Positions 45,158 to 56,810 of a DNA stretch of 64,000 bases are shown here, piece by piece. Origin of the DNA: Quillaja saponaria. Its lineage: Eukaryota > Streptophyta > Magnoliopsida > Fabales > Quillajaceae. The position numbers were made by a program, and so were the translations under genes. The stretch covers positions 15,956,994-16,020,993 of the forward strand of contig CM055614.1 in NCBI GenBank assembly GCA_029379385.1. The letters are read 5' to 3'. Every line of letters begins with the position of its first letter. Positions within the stretch are counted from its first letter, which is position 1. The notes beneath the pieces are model-generated. The model searched no databases, was not told the DNA's origin, and saw nothing but the letters and a program-made list of their open reading frames with translations.

Positions 45158-47524
45158 ATGGCTAGTGCAGGAGCTGTTAATGTTGACAGTTCTGATCTTG
45201 AGGATATATTGCGGAATATAGATAGTACAACTGGAGAAAAAGATGAAATTGAAGGAACTATCAATGCTGATGCTACTTCAAGGAAAAGAAAGAGAGAATC
45301 AGAAGATTCTAGCAGTGGAAAACCAGCAAAAGCAGTTATAGAGGGCAAGCTAAGAAACCAAGTTAATAATTCTTGGGTCTGGAATTATTTTACACATGTT
45401 GAAGGTACTTCGGGTAGGAAACGTAGATCCAATTGTGATTTTTGTTGTGCAACTTATGCTAGTGACTCTAAAAATAATGGAACTACCAACTTAAGGAACC
45501 ATCTAACACATCAATGTAAGAAATTCCTTAAACGCCTTCTTCCAAACTCGGATGCTAGTCAAAGTGTTCTAGCATTTCCGCAGGTTAAAAAAGATGGTTT
45601 AGGAGATAATGGGGTGGTTGTGAATAAGGGAATGGTTGTTGTAAGTGACAAGTTTAATGAAAAGGCAAGTAGGGAAGCATTAGTGAGATATATTATCATA
45701 GATGAATTACCTTTCAAACATGTAGAGGGTGAGGGTTTTAAGCTTTTTGTGAGTGTTGTTTGTCCAAGAATGGTGCTGCCTTCTAGATGGACAGTTGCAA
45801 GGGACATCCTTCAATTATATTTGAGTGAAAAACAAAAATTAAAGAAGTGATTAGTGGCTAACCAACAAAGAGTGTCCCTTACTACTGATTGTTGGACTTT
45901 AGTCCAAAACCAAAGCTATTTATGCCTAACATACCATTTTATTGATGATAAATGGAAGTTACATAAAAGAATTATTAATTTATGCCAAGTGAATTATCAT
46001 AGGGGTGAGACAATAGGGAAAACCATTGAGAAATGCTTATTATAATTGGGGTTGGAAAAGGTTTTGTGTGTCACAGTGGATAATGCCTCTGCAAATGATG
46101 TGGGAGTGGAATATTTACAAAAAAATTTGAATGATTGGGGTAGAAGTGCGTTGCAAGGTGAGTTAATGCATCTTAGATGTTGTGCTCACATTTTAAACTT
46201 AATTGTGACTGATGGGTTGAAGGATATAGACATCTCTTTACAAAAGATTAGGTTTGCTGTTAAATATGTAAAAGCTTCACCATCTAGGATGCTAAGGTTT
46301 AAAAAGTGTGTTGAAGATTGTAAGTTGATTACTAAGATAGTTCCATCTTTAGATGTTCCCACTAGATGGAACTCTACTTATTCAATGTTGGATTCAGCCT
46401 TAAAGTGTCAAAAAGCCTTTGATAGACTAGAAGAACAAGATCTGCAATACACTTTTGAATTTAATACTTGCAGCAAATTGGAACAGCAAAGGGTTAAGCA
46501 CACCTCCTGGTGATGAAGATTGGGAGGTAGCCAAAAACTTTGTTAAGTTTTGGAAGATTTTTTTTTGATGCAACTAACAAGATTTCTGGTTCCTTGTATG
46601 TAACTTCAAATAGTTATTTTCATTTGTATTGTACCATTCTTAGTAAATTGCAGCAATGGTGCTCACTTATAGAAGATTCTTCCTTGAAAAGAATGGCAAT
46701 CAAAATGAAGTTAAAGCATGACAAGTATTGCGGTAGCCTTGATAAAATTATTCACATACATTTTATCGGGGTAGTGCTTAACCCTAGATACAAGTTAAAG
46801 TTTGTTAAACGAGGGTTTGAAAACTTGTTTGAGAATGTCATGGCTGAAGATTTAGCAGGGAAAGTTAAGGGGACCTTTGTTAGGTTATATGATCATTATC
46901 ACATTTTTGAGAGCAGTGCCACTGATTTTGACTTTGTGAGTGGAACTTCTACTCAAATGGCTACTCCAGCAGTTGTTGAAAATGATTTAAATGAAGTAGA
47001 TCAGTTTGCCATTGATTTTATGAGAGAATTGAGTCAAGAGGAGTCTATGGAAGGTAAATTTGAAGTTGATCGATATTTATTAGAATCTCATGAAACTCCT
47101 TCAGATAAATTTGACATCTTAGAATGGTGGAAAGTAAATTGTGGTAAGTATAAAGTCTTGGGAAAATTGGCTAAGGATATATTTGGTGTTCCCATCACTA
47201 CTATTCCTTCAAAGTCTGCTTTCTCTACTAGAGGTAGAGTTCTAGATCCATATAGAAGCTCTTTGTCACCTAAGATGTGGAAGCACTTCTATGCCTACAA
47301 AATTGGCTTCGATGCACTGTTACACCGGTAGGTATAGAAAAGTCACTTGAAGAGCTAGAAAAGCTAGAATCAGGTAATTAGTAACTTTCAATTAATTTTC
47401 AAATTCATTACTTTTAATATCATGTTATGTACTTATAATTTATAAACTTAGTATACATTTGTTTTTGCATTTCATACTAGATATACATTGGGACAATGAA
47501 GGAGATCTTGATATGCTGCCTTAA
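45158..47524 (+). pseudogene. hAT (Ac/BED-finger) transposase, disrupted
   Basis: The ATG at 45158 follows an intron acceptor. N-terminus: basic RKRKR (residues 42-46), then a BED zinc finger at about 72-120 (SWVWNYF, C93-x2-C96, H115, C120). The catalytic RNase H-like region has TTDCWTLVQNQSYLCLTYHF (first Asp) and a VTVDNASANDVGVEYL block (second Asp), followed by CAHILNLIV and PTRWNSTYSML. The C-terminal hAT dimerisation block is EWWKVNCGKYKVLGKLAKDI and IPSKSAFSTRGRVLD. A last exon (47481-47524, DIHWDNEGDLDMLP) follows a GT-AG intron at 47374-47480. Damage: stop codons at 45848 and 46043, a frameshift near 46475, and another at a nine-T run near 46558. The protein would cut and paste the element. 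Confidence 0.93.
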
Positions 47525-48585
47525 GATTTTATTGCATACTGTTTCTAGTTACTGCCTACTGGTAAGTCACTGTTAATTTAATTTCTAGTTTATTGGTGGC
47601 TGATGTGTTTCTGTTTGTTTAAGTTGAGATCTATTGGGTGTTGCAGGATGTTCGATTTTGTGGCTTTTGGTTGCTGAGTTGTGGATCAACCTTTGAAAGT
47701 TGCTTTTTTGCTGACTTATTAAATGACAAGTTGATAACTATTTCTTTTTGTTTAACATTATTGCTTATGTTTTCTGAATTTTATGAACTTAAATATTTGT
47801 ATAATGTTTAAATGTTAAGGAGTTATACTTATGCTAGAAGTTTAAATTATATTTGTGCTTGAAGTTTAAATTTGTAAGTTGACTTTAGAGAACTTAAATG
47901 CAGTTATGCAGCAGGTTATGGATTTATGCAGGTTAGTGAACTCAGAAAATCTGCAGATGTAGTATTTGAATGTATGATATTTTGTTTGTTAGAGAACTTA
48001 GCAAATCTGCAGATGTAGTATTTGAATGTTATTAATTTATACTAGTCTAAAATGTATGTGTATTTGTAAGTAAAGTTAGAAAATTAGGTTATATGTTGAA
48101 TGATGCTTATTTGATTGTATACATGTGTCTTCAAGTTTTAGCATTTTAGGTGTATATTGATGTATACAAGCTTTAAATATATTGATGTTATTTAATTAAT
48201 TATGTGTATAGTGTAATTGACTTATTTGTATGCTCTTTATTTAAATATATTAATGTACACAATTTTGGAAAAAAAAAATAATACAATTTTTTGGGCCTAG
48301 TATATCTTAAAATGGGCTATAAAATTTGTTGTAAAAAATGATTTTGGGCCTAAAATTTTGAAATTGGGCTGTAAAAATTGAATTTGGCCTATAATCTTGA
48401 AAGCCCAACTACTGGCCCAAAATCAACTCGCTGTCTCATTTAAATCAAAATTCAATTGATTTGCAAAATAAAAAAACCGCCTTAGGCCGGTTTTTTGGCG
48501 GGTAACATTTTTAATAAACCGAATTGATCGGATTAGTTGATAATAGCCCCATAACCGACTCGACCCGACCGCCTGCACACCCCTA
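47525..48585 (+). other. hAT 3' untranslated and subterminal region
   Basis: There is an internal repeat of AAATCTGCAGATGTAGTATTTGAATGT (about 47947 and 48004, described here by its first words only). It ends in GGGCC/GGGCT-rich subterminal repeats from about 48290 and a short hairpin around AACCGCC...GGCGGGT near 48475-48505. Confidence 0.6.
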
Positions 48586-48593
48586 GCTACTGG
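48586..48593. repeat. 8-bp target duplication, right copy
   Basis: GCTACTGG, identical to 43344-43351. Confidence 0.95.
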
Positions 48594-49847
48594 TTAGGAT
48601 TCTATTTCATTTTTCTAATTTTTTTAATAAATTACACATAAATTTAGAAGAATAAGAAAAACCTTGTATATATATTTATACTAGTTGATATTATGCATGA
48701 GTCATATTTATATGATTTTTAAATTTATATGATTTTTTTATTAAAATAAACTTACAAAAATCTTAAGTTATGTATATAATAAAAATTTAATAAATATGAT
48801 TTATTAAAAAAAAATGGCCATATTTTATCTAATAATAATTTTTTTAAGTAATATATATTTTAATATTTTATTTATATTTTTGCATGTTTAATAACAAATA
48901 AAATAATCAGACAATTATATTTATCAAGATTATGATTAATAATAATGATAAAATAAAAATACCAATTAGATTTAAACTTTATGGTTGATTTACTTTAATT
49001 TTTATTAAAAACTTATTAATATAAAATATAAATAATAACATTTACAACCCTATAACTATTATAAATTCAGTATTAAAAAAATAATAAAAAATCTTCCATC
49101 TTCCATCCTCCTTAATTAATATTTAGAAATCAATTACTTTATGTCACAAATAATTTAAATTTATTTTGTCAAACATTAGTATTATCCAGACTTATTTCGT
49201 TAAATTTACTATCACAAACAAATTATATTTTATTGCTATCAACAATTAAATACAATTTTTTTTCTCAAAATGATCCCAAAATATTACTTTAAATTTAAAA
49301 GTCACATGCCTTAAAACTAATTTATAATAAATAACTTCTCTCAAATATAAATTTATAAATATTATGTTGCTTTCTTGTTTTATAAACCTAGTAAATAAGA
49401 ACAATTAATAGCATATATGTATATTGTTATTAATGTTTATTATTATTAAAATGTATTAATATAAATAAAACTAATTTAATCTTAATACTATTAAGATAGA
49501 AAAAAATTAGGAAAACAAATACCTATCACTACTAAAAAGTTGGAAGTTGAACTAAAAAGGGATAAAAATGAACATTAAATTTTTATAAAACATATTTTAA
49601 AAAATAAAAAAATTATGTCATGAAGCCACTTTTATATATAGTATAAATAAATATAGATTCTTTTAAAAGTCAATTTTCAATTTTAATAAAAAATATCATT
49701 GATATTTTTATGGAAGCGACTTGGGTAAAATCAGGACCAATTATTAAAATTAACAAACCAACAAGAATAGGGTGGAATTCGAATTGGATAATCCGAATTT
49801 GAATAATGTCCTATTCAAAACTATTCGATTCGAAATTCAGCCCAAAA
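48594..49847. other. AT-rich intergenic sequence
   Basis: Very AT-rich, no coding potential and no LTR-like ends found. An imperfect hairpin of TTCGAAT words lies at 49770-49833. Confidence 0.5.
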
Positions 49848-50015
49848 CAAGAGTTTGGTGCAACGGTAAGTGAGCTACGCTCTAGAGTGAGAATACAAAT
49901 TCGAATCTTGGAATAGAGAATTGTTGAGAAGGCCTCCAAGTCGTGATAGAGCCCAAATGATTAGTCTCACAACAATACCTTGAGAAACCAAAAATAAATA
50001 AATAAAAATTAAATT
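49848..50015 (+). mobile_element. tRNA-derived SINE
   Basis: The head contains an A-box-like TGGTGCAACGG (49856-49866) and, 32 bases later, a B-box-like AATTCGAATCTTG (49898-49910). This arrangement is typical of plant SINE heads. A short body follows, and an AAAATAAATAAATAAA tail. Such elements are transcribed by RNA polymerase III and moved by LINE enzymes. Flanking duplications are not clear. Confidence 0.6.
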
Positions 50016-50860
50016 AAACATTAAATAATTAAAATACTAATTAAGTTAATGTCAAATTTGAGAAAAATAAGAGAAGTAATTATGAAACTAATATTGAAAA
50101 GAAAAAAAAAAGAATTGATTATCAAAGGAGAAAAAAAAAGGAATTAGGACTTGGATTTGACGCTAACTAAACACTTTGTTGAATATAATAAATCTTTTCT
50201 TTTTGTCAATAATAATAAATGCATGCCTACTATTTGTTAGTTTTTTTAAATCACAATAGCATGTGTCCTTTAAAGTTGTATTCTTACTTTTCTAACAAGA
50301 AGCAAGTAATTTTTTACTTAAAGTGGAAGCAATAATTTTTTTTAGCCCATAACTATGCTAAATGATGGTAAATTCATAATTAAAGTTTGTTTGATTAATC
50401 CTTTTGTACATTCATGCATTTTTCTCGTTTGACAATATAAAATTACAGTTGCACTTGTTTTTATGTAAAGTAGATTTAATAATTATTTTTAAAACTTATT
50501 GATGTAGGACAGAAAGAAAAAATAGAAAAATTAGGAGAAAAAAATTTGATAGAATTGGATGGACAAAGAGAATGAATAGATAGAAAAGCAAGAACTTGGG
50601 GTAAGAATTGGAGGAAATTAGGGTTCAGAAAACTTAGCAAACATATAATCAATATTCAATTTTTAATATTTCAAAAGATCCTAAACAAATTTATACTAAC
50701 TATTTAAATAGACTTTACATAAAATCCTAGGATAAAAACATAATAATATAACCACTCCTAATAAAAATTAATAATAAATTCTAATTCTATTATTACATAT
50801 ATATTTAAACATGAAATAACATATAAATATAAATTTCCAAATAATTATAATCTTGTTCCT
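50016..50860. other. AT-rich sequence, possibly an old LTR
   Basis: No coding. It lies beyond the 3' end of a minus-strand retroelement-like reading frame, so it may be that element's LTR, but no second copy is in the window to prove it. Confidence 0.3.
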
Positions 50861-52100
50861 TGTCATTCTCCCCTCATTGGAAAAAATTTGATCTCAAGTT
50901 TTGTAGTGGAGAAATGAAGACATCAGGAATAAAATCATGCAGCAAGGTCAAGAGCAGCAACAAAAACTTAGAAATCAAAACTTTGTCAAGGTCCAAGAGT
51001 TGTATTAGGATGATGAAATCAATATATGGATATCAGGAATATGGGTAATTTCAACAAACTATGCTAAAATTGCATCTACCTATTTAGGAATGTTTGTTGG
51101 CTCAATCATTTATGCAATTGGAACCTCATCATCCATCGCAAGTGGCATATGAACAACATCAACTTTGTGGTCTTGATTCTCATACACTAGTGGTCAAGTA
51201 GTAGGCTTTAATAGTAACTCTTGGATATCACCATCTTCAAAGCTTTGGCAGTCATCTGGTATGTCTGGCACTTCGTCATCAATTTCAGCTTCATCAACAT
51301 TTTCTTTAGTTGGAATCTCTTGATCTTGTGCTTTTGGTTTTAATAAGTATTGAGTCATTGCTCGAATGTTCAATATCTAGTTTTGGAGGAGTGGGCTAAA
51401 AAATTTCTTACAAAACACATGTGGGTACTTAATGGGATTAAGAGTCAGACTCTACAAGGGTTGATTCGGGGTTAGATGTTAGTGTTTGACCAATGGGTAT
51501 ATGTATAGGTATACTTAAAATGGCATTCATAGTATCCATATTTTTGTTGAAACTTATCAACATGACTGGGAGCATATTCATTAATAGAATCTATAGTATC
51601 AGGTGTTTTAGGTTGAGAAGTCACTAGAACTTAATGGGACATGGTGGGAATCAACTTTTGGGAGCCACTAAGATGGTCATAACTAAGATAGTATGCCAAT
51701 GCATCTACAATCTCAACAACGGAATGCACATTCCCAATTTTCTAAATAAGAAATGTAAACTAAACCTGAGCGAGCAATGTAAGGGCTACAAGGATAAAAA
51801 TACCTAGAATCTACAAAGACACGGGATCCATAATAAATATATGACACGGGTAACTCTATGGTAATATAGGGACCCTAAGTGTATATTGAGGAAAACTGGT
51901 AGGGATATTTCCTAATTTTCTAATAATTTTAGATTGAATGCCATCACTAAATTGAATTTTAGGAAATTCAAGAGTAAAATATGTAAAATTTCTCAACAGA
52001 TCATAACATGTTCTATAATAATACGTTTAGATCTACGTGAATATGCATAATAGGATAATTCATGATGCCATGCCATGATTTTCCCTCCTTTTTTTCTCTT
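50861..52100 (-). pseudogene. Unidentified degenerate coding stretch, probably retroelement
   Basis: The minus strand shows a long recoverable frame with an acidic part (KENVDEAEIDDEVPDIPDDC, then QSFEDGDIQELLLKP) and PLAMDDEVPIA. At its end lies an NLRSNFFQ-like segment at about 50865-50895. That last segment resembles the DLRSNFFQ-type C-terminus of plant Gypsy polyproteins. Further upstream are IYYGSRVFVDSRYFYPCSPY and GLVYISYLENWECAFR, which I do not recognise. Stops are present. No RT, integrase or gag motif was found, so its identity is open. Confidence 0.4.
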
Positions 52101-53213
52101 CTTTATTCTTTTTTTGTTTTTCGTTTTTTTCCCTTTTTTTTTAATTGAAATGTAAATAGAATAACCTAGAAAATAATTAATGCCTGAGATTAAATAGCTG
52201 AACTTATCTTTTGATTAGATTAGTCAATTAACTCTTGTGTACTTATTGATAATACTCATTATTGAGAAAATAATTAATGGCTATATCTTACTTGCATGTA
52301 CCAGGAACACCAAGAATATCAAACAAAGTTGCCAAGACTTTCTACTTTGTCTAGCATGATTGATTAAAGTCACAAGCAACCAAATAAGGATTGCATTTAA
52401 AGTATCTACTTCTCAATGACATCCTCTGAAGAAATTTCTCACAAGACGGAAGAGCCACTAAAAGAATAAAATGCACAGTTGTGATAAGTCTTCTTTGACT
52501 AACTTGATGGATACAAAGTGAATAGAATGAAATTCTCCATTTCAATAATCATATTCATCAACTGAAGAATCAAGTACTAAAACACTAGTATCAGTAGATC
52601 AACAGATCAACATATGAACAGATCTATTGAGTACTGAAACACAAGTAGCAGTTATTCAGTAGAATCATCTTGTGTCTAAGGATTCTTGTAGAATGAGTTG
52701 ATTGATCATATTAAATGAAAAAAGGAACTACTCAAAGCAAACAATGACTTAGTGTAGAAGTGAAGTACACCATTTCATTATTTCCGATAACTGTTGAAAG
52801 CAAGTCTATGATAAATGATCAGAAGCTATCTACAAGTGATGAAACCGTTTTTGATTAAATGGCCATCTATAAAAGACAATGAAACATTGAAGGTCTTTAA
52901 TATTTACCATTTTGATGCTAAAAAAGATAATGACTACTCTAGATTTCCTCTCCACTTAAACTACTTTCTGATGCATTAAATTCATTTCAAACCAATTTAT
53001 GGTAGTTGATCTTTGTGTAAACTCTCACATCAAAAGAAAAGGTCAAGTATGACTTCAAGTTTGTTCCAAACAGAAGACTAAGCTTGAAATTGCATAACAG
53101 TCCAAGATTACACAAATTGAAAAGCGTATCATAAAGCAATTAAATGGACTTTGCCCAACAAATTAATTCTTAGTTTTATTTTGACCAACTGGGCAAATTC
53201 TCATAGTAACGAT
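52101..53213. other. Intergenic sequence
   Basis: Less AT-extreme than its neighbours but no frame of a known family. The short minus-strand frame at 52351-52545 has no recognisable domain. Nothing else seen. Confidence 0.5.
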
Positions 53214-54389
53214 TGTAATACCCTTAAACTAAGCCTTGCCTAAAAGGCAAGATTTTATCCTTTAGGTAGGCAATGCCATAGTATTTTAGTATCCTGATCG
53301 TAAAGATTTAACCAACATAGGTTACTAAAATATTTTCTAGGATTATGTTAACCTATTTTAACCTTTAGTGTAGTTTAAAGTCATTATAGACATATGTTGG
53401 AATCTTACTCAACTTAAGGTCATTCTAACCTCATGGAAAGTTTATTAGAACATCTTACTAAGTACATGTTGTTCAAGTATACAACTTTTCTATTACTTGT
53501 TCATTTTCAAAATAAATTTAGAATTGACTAACTTAACTTGTGATCTAAGTAATTAAAACCATTGAAGCTATTTAGTGATTATATTCTCGAAGTCTTGAGC
53601 TACTAACCAAGTTTATTACACAGTTTTTTTTTTTTAGTGTCAAATGGATTCTATTTTTTTTTTTTTTTTTTTTCAGAATTATGTTACTAGGGTACTTAAT
53701 TGATTTCTACTCAAAAAAAATTAGGAATTCAATCTAAACATAAGAGGTCACCGCCTCCCAGTCACATTGATTTATATTTACATAGTGACATATATTTACA
53801 AGTTTTTTACACAAAGAGATTCAAGCATTTCTAGCTAAGGAAAACTCACAAAACTTACTTAATTACATTGAATTAAGTCGGTTCACATGTTATACATTTC
53901 TAGGCAATTATATATTTACAAACAAAATTCTAGTAGTCTAACTATATCCTAGCGATTCTTCCATGGCATCCCAGCATCCTCATAGCACTCCCAAGAAACT
54001 TGCCAATATTCATACATATGCAGACATCCATCTTAGTAAAACACATAGTAGGCATAAGTAGTATAGTAAGACAAAAATACTAATTTCCATCATTTCCCAA
54101 AATACAATTCAATCTACAGGCATCAATGTTTAAAACACATGATATATGCTACACATTGCATTTTTAGAATGATTGATGTATAGTTTTCAATAACATAGAA
54201 ATGCAGAAGCCAACTTTCAATGCAATTACATTATCTATACATATGGACACTTAGATGTATACATAGACTCCCAACCATAATGCTTTATGAGTTAACTCAG
54301 GGATATATCCCCTCTAGTTTTGGATATTCAAACACTAGGATGTTTAGGCAGCTATTTTCCTTGATACTTTTTACGCCAACACCAAAATC
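53214..54389 (-). repeat. 3' LTR of element E
   Basis: 53214-53629 aligns by eye with 63598-64000. Beyond 53630 the partner is outside the window, so the inner boundary (about 54389, where Copia homology begins) is only an upper limit. It contains poly-T runs at 53625-53636 and 53654-53672. Confidence 0.7.
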
Positions 54390-56810
54390 TAACAGTTAAT
54401 TAAAGTGTGTAACCTATTAGGTTCTCTCGTATATTGGCAATAAATATAATTAGATACTTTCTAAGAAGTACAACTAAATTAAAACACTTTTATTTTAACT
54501 TTGGTTTTACTAAACTAACCAACTTACATTCATATATCAAGATTAACATCTATCAATGTATGATAAGTCTATGAAATAGCCTTATTACATATCTTTTTAA
54601 TTCACATTATTGGCTACGTTCTTGAGTTTTAGTTTGATTGTTGCTTGATTGAGTCATTTGTATTAAGGTATTAAATCATAGTTGAGTATGCTTAGGATTT
54701 AGCCTTTAATTATGCGTTTTACTCATTCTTAACTTAGTTTGTGTGTTTTGAAGGTTTAATGCTTAAAGTAGGCCTCTTTGAAGTCAAATTGGAGTCAAAT
54801 GAGAATTTCCTATGCACTGGACACTACAGCTAAGGAAAAAGGGCACCATAGCCTAAAAATCGAGTGGTTAGATAGGTCTGGTGTCTAGGCGCCAGACAAG
54901 ACTAGCATGGCACCTAGGCACTAGAAAACTGGCACCATGGCACCCTATGTGATGCATTTCTTTGAAAATTAGTGTCGCGGTGCCAGAAAAGCTTGAATGC
55001 GACACAAACTGTGATTCCTAGTCCAAATTGAACTCCAATTAAGGGTTTTAAAGCCTTTTTGAAGAGTTTTAGCTTGGGGATTCAATATATACAAATTAGC
55101 TAAAAAGTTTTGGAGATTAAGAAAGGATCAACAGTGAAAGGAGCAAAATGAGCTTAGGTGATTGAAGACTGAAGCCTAACAACCTATCAATTTTCTAACA
55201 TTCTACCTTTTTACTTTCCTTGTATTTGTTTGGTTATTTATTTATTTATTTAAATCCATGTTTACACTAAGTAGCATGAAGAAGTTTTTTTTTTTCTAAG
55301 ATTGCAACGAAACTTTGTAGCTTGGTTTTATGTTATTAATTGATTGCTTAGGGTTTGGTAGATGAGTTATTTCTTTTATTCTACGCTTAATGCATCTAAT
55401 TGATTGGATATATTTTAGAATGGTTTAGTAACTTAGAAAAACCTTGGAGAAAGAAATCTAGATTTAGCCTTGAATAAGATAGCACTTGTTTGAATTCATT
55501 CACATGCTTGTTTGAATTTGATTCATATGTAAGATAGAAATATACCTTCAAATCTTGTGTAGCCAAAGTTAGGTCTATTCTTAATGAGTCTTGCTTAACT
55601 CAATTCTCATAGAAATATAGTGAATTGGTTAAGTGATATATTATTACAAGCAACTCAAAAGATGCTTTTAATTGAATAAGAACCCTATGTTAATAATTCT
55701 GTATCATAACTAAGCATGATAAAATAATAATAATCCAAGTGAAATGTTGAGAGAAGTTGTAATTTTAAGTTTTCTCCATTACATTCGTAAGTTTAGTTGC
55801 TTTAGTTTAGTTTAGCTATAAGCCTCAAAGTTTAATTGGTTTGGATAAAGTTAGGATTGGTTACTTTTAGTACTTAACGATTGTTAGACTTATTCCTCGT
55901 GGGAACGATCTCTACTCATCACTCTATTACTTGTTAACGATATGTGTGCTTGCGTTAGTAAAGTCCATAACAATGACCACTCAAGTACAAATGAAGTTAA
56001 AATTATTGATCAAACCTTTCAGCGCTTGGTTACCGTGTAATTCAATCCTTTCATCAAACATATTATGAGATAGACATATGGCATGAATTCTAATGTCAAC
56101 CCTATCTTTGTCTAAATTCTTTTGTACTTAAAAACAAGTTTACATTTTGTTCCTAAAAAAGATTCAAGAAAACACTATTCTTAATCTCTTTCACTTTTTC
56201 TTAATCTATTTGACTTTGAAAGATTCTAGGAGTAAGACATACCTTGTCTCAAGAGGCCATGGGATGTACATCCTCTTTACTGTGAATGCTGAATTCTTTG
56301 TCTATCATTCATCTACCTTCATATGTTTCAATACATGTCCAATAAATATTCATGTATTATCTTTATTATAAGATAAGGGGAATAACATCCAAACACATAG
56401 ATTCACATATAAGCACCCGAATGTTTGTCTCAGCATCACAATGCTTGTGGTATATAAAATCACTACTCTCTTTATAAGAAAATGACACCATATATGTTAG
56501 TCTTGAAGAATCATCAATATCCATATTCTTAATTATTCATTGAATAAGAATACTTTTAGAATAATACTTAACATATCTCATAATTATTGTCAACATCATA
56601 ATTATGCATACTCAAAATTTATCTAGTGATTTTATATATCGTTGTACTAAATCTCATTTAAATAATGTAATAAAGAATGTCTAATGAATATTATTACGTG
56701 TACAAAAGAAGTGTCATTACAATCAACCATTGATTGACTCTTGGACACTAATATTAACAATCTCTTATTTGACCTAAAGCCAATCAGTTATTATATCTAG
56801 ATCCTATCAT
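54390..56810 (-). mobile_element. Copia 3'-region fragment (minus strand) inside element E
   Basis: 54395-54560 plus 55973-56810 match, in reverse, positions about 6640-7590 of the Copia element. Shared stretches include ATTGGCAATAAATATAATTA, TAAACTAACCAACTTACAT and ATCGTTGTACTAAATCTCAT. Only the 3' non-coding region is recognised here; no coding part is seen. The short open frame at 56147-56371 is the reverse of the same non-coding repeat and is not a gene. Confidence 0.7.
54561..55972 (+). mobile_element. Solo LTR of the element B family inserted in the Copia fragment
   Basis: It starts TGATAAGTCTATGAAATAGC and ends CCATAACA, exactly the LTR structure of element B (1412 versus 1409 and 1422 bases), but on the opposite strand to B. 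Flanks ATGTA and ATGAC share ATG, a decayed target duplication. Removing it restores continuity with the Copia 3' region. There is a GC-richer block of GGCACC words at 54880-55010. Confidence 0.85.

Larger units (their letters stand above)
43352..48585 (+). mobile_element. hAT DNA transposon (Ac-like), 5234 bp, full length
   Basis: Ends are TAGGGGTGAGCA and the complement of TAGGGGTGTGCA, 12-bp terminal inverted repeats with one mismatch. They are flanked by the perfect 8-bp duplication GCTACTGG, the hAT signature. Subterminal regions hold many CGGCCC/GGGCC words (43370-43440 and 48285-48560). The single gene runs left to right: a probable non-coding first exon ending near 43879 (TTTCA/GTAAGT), an intron, then coding from 45158. 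The complete ends make it recognisable as one of the younger insertions in the window, though its transposase is broken. Confidence 0.96.
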
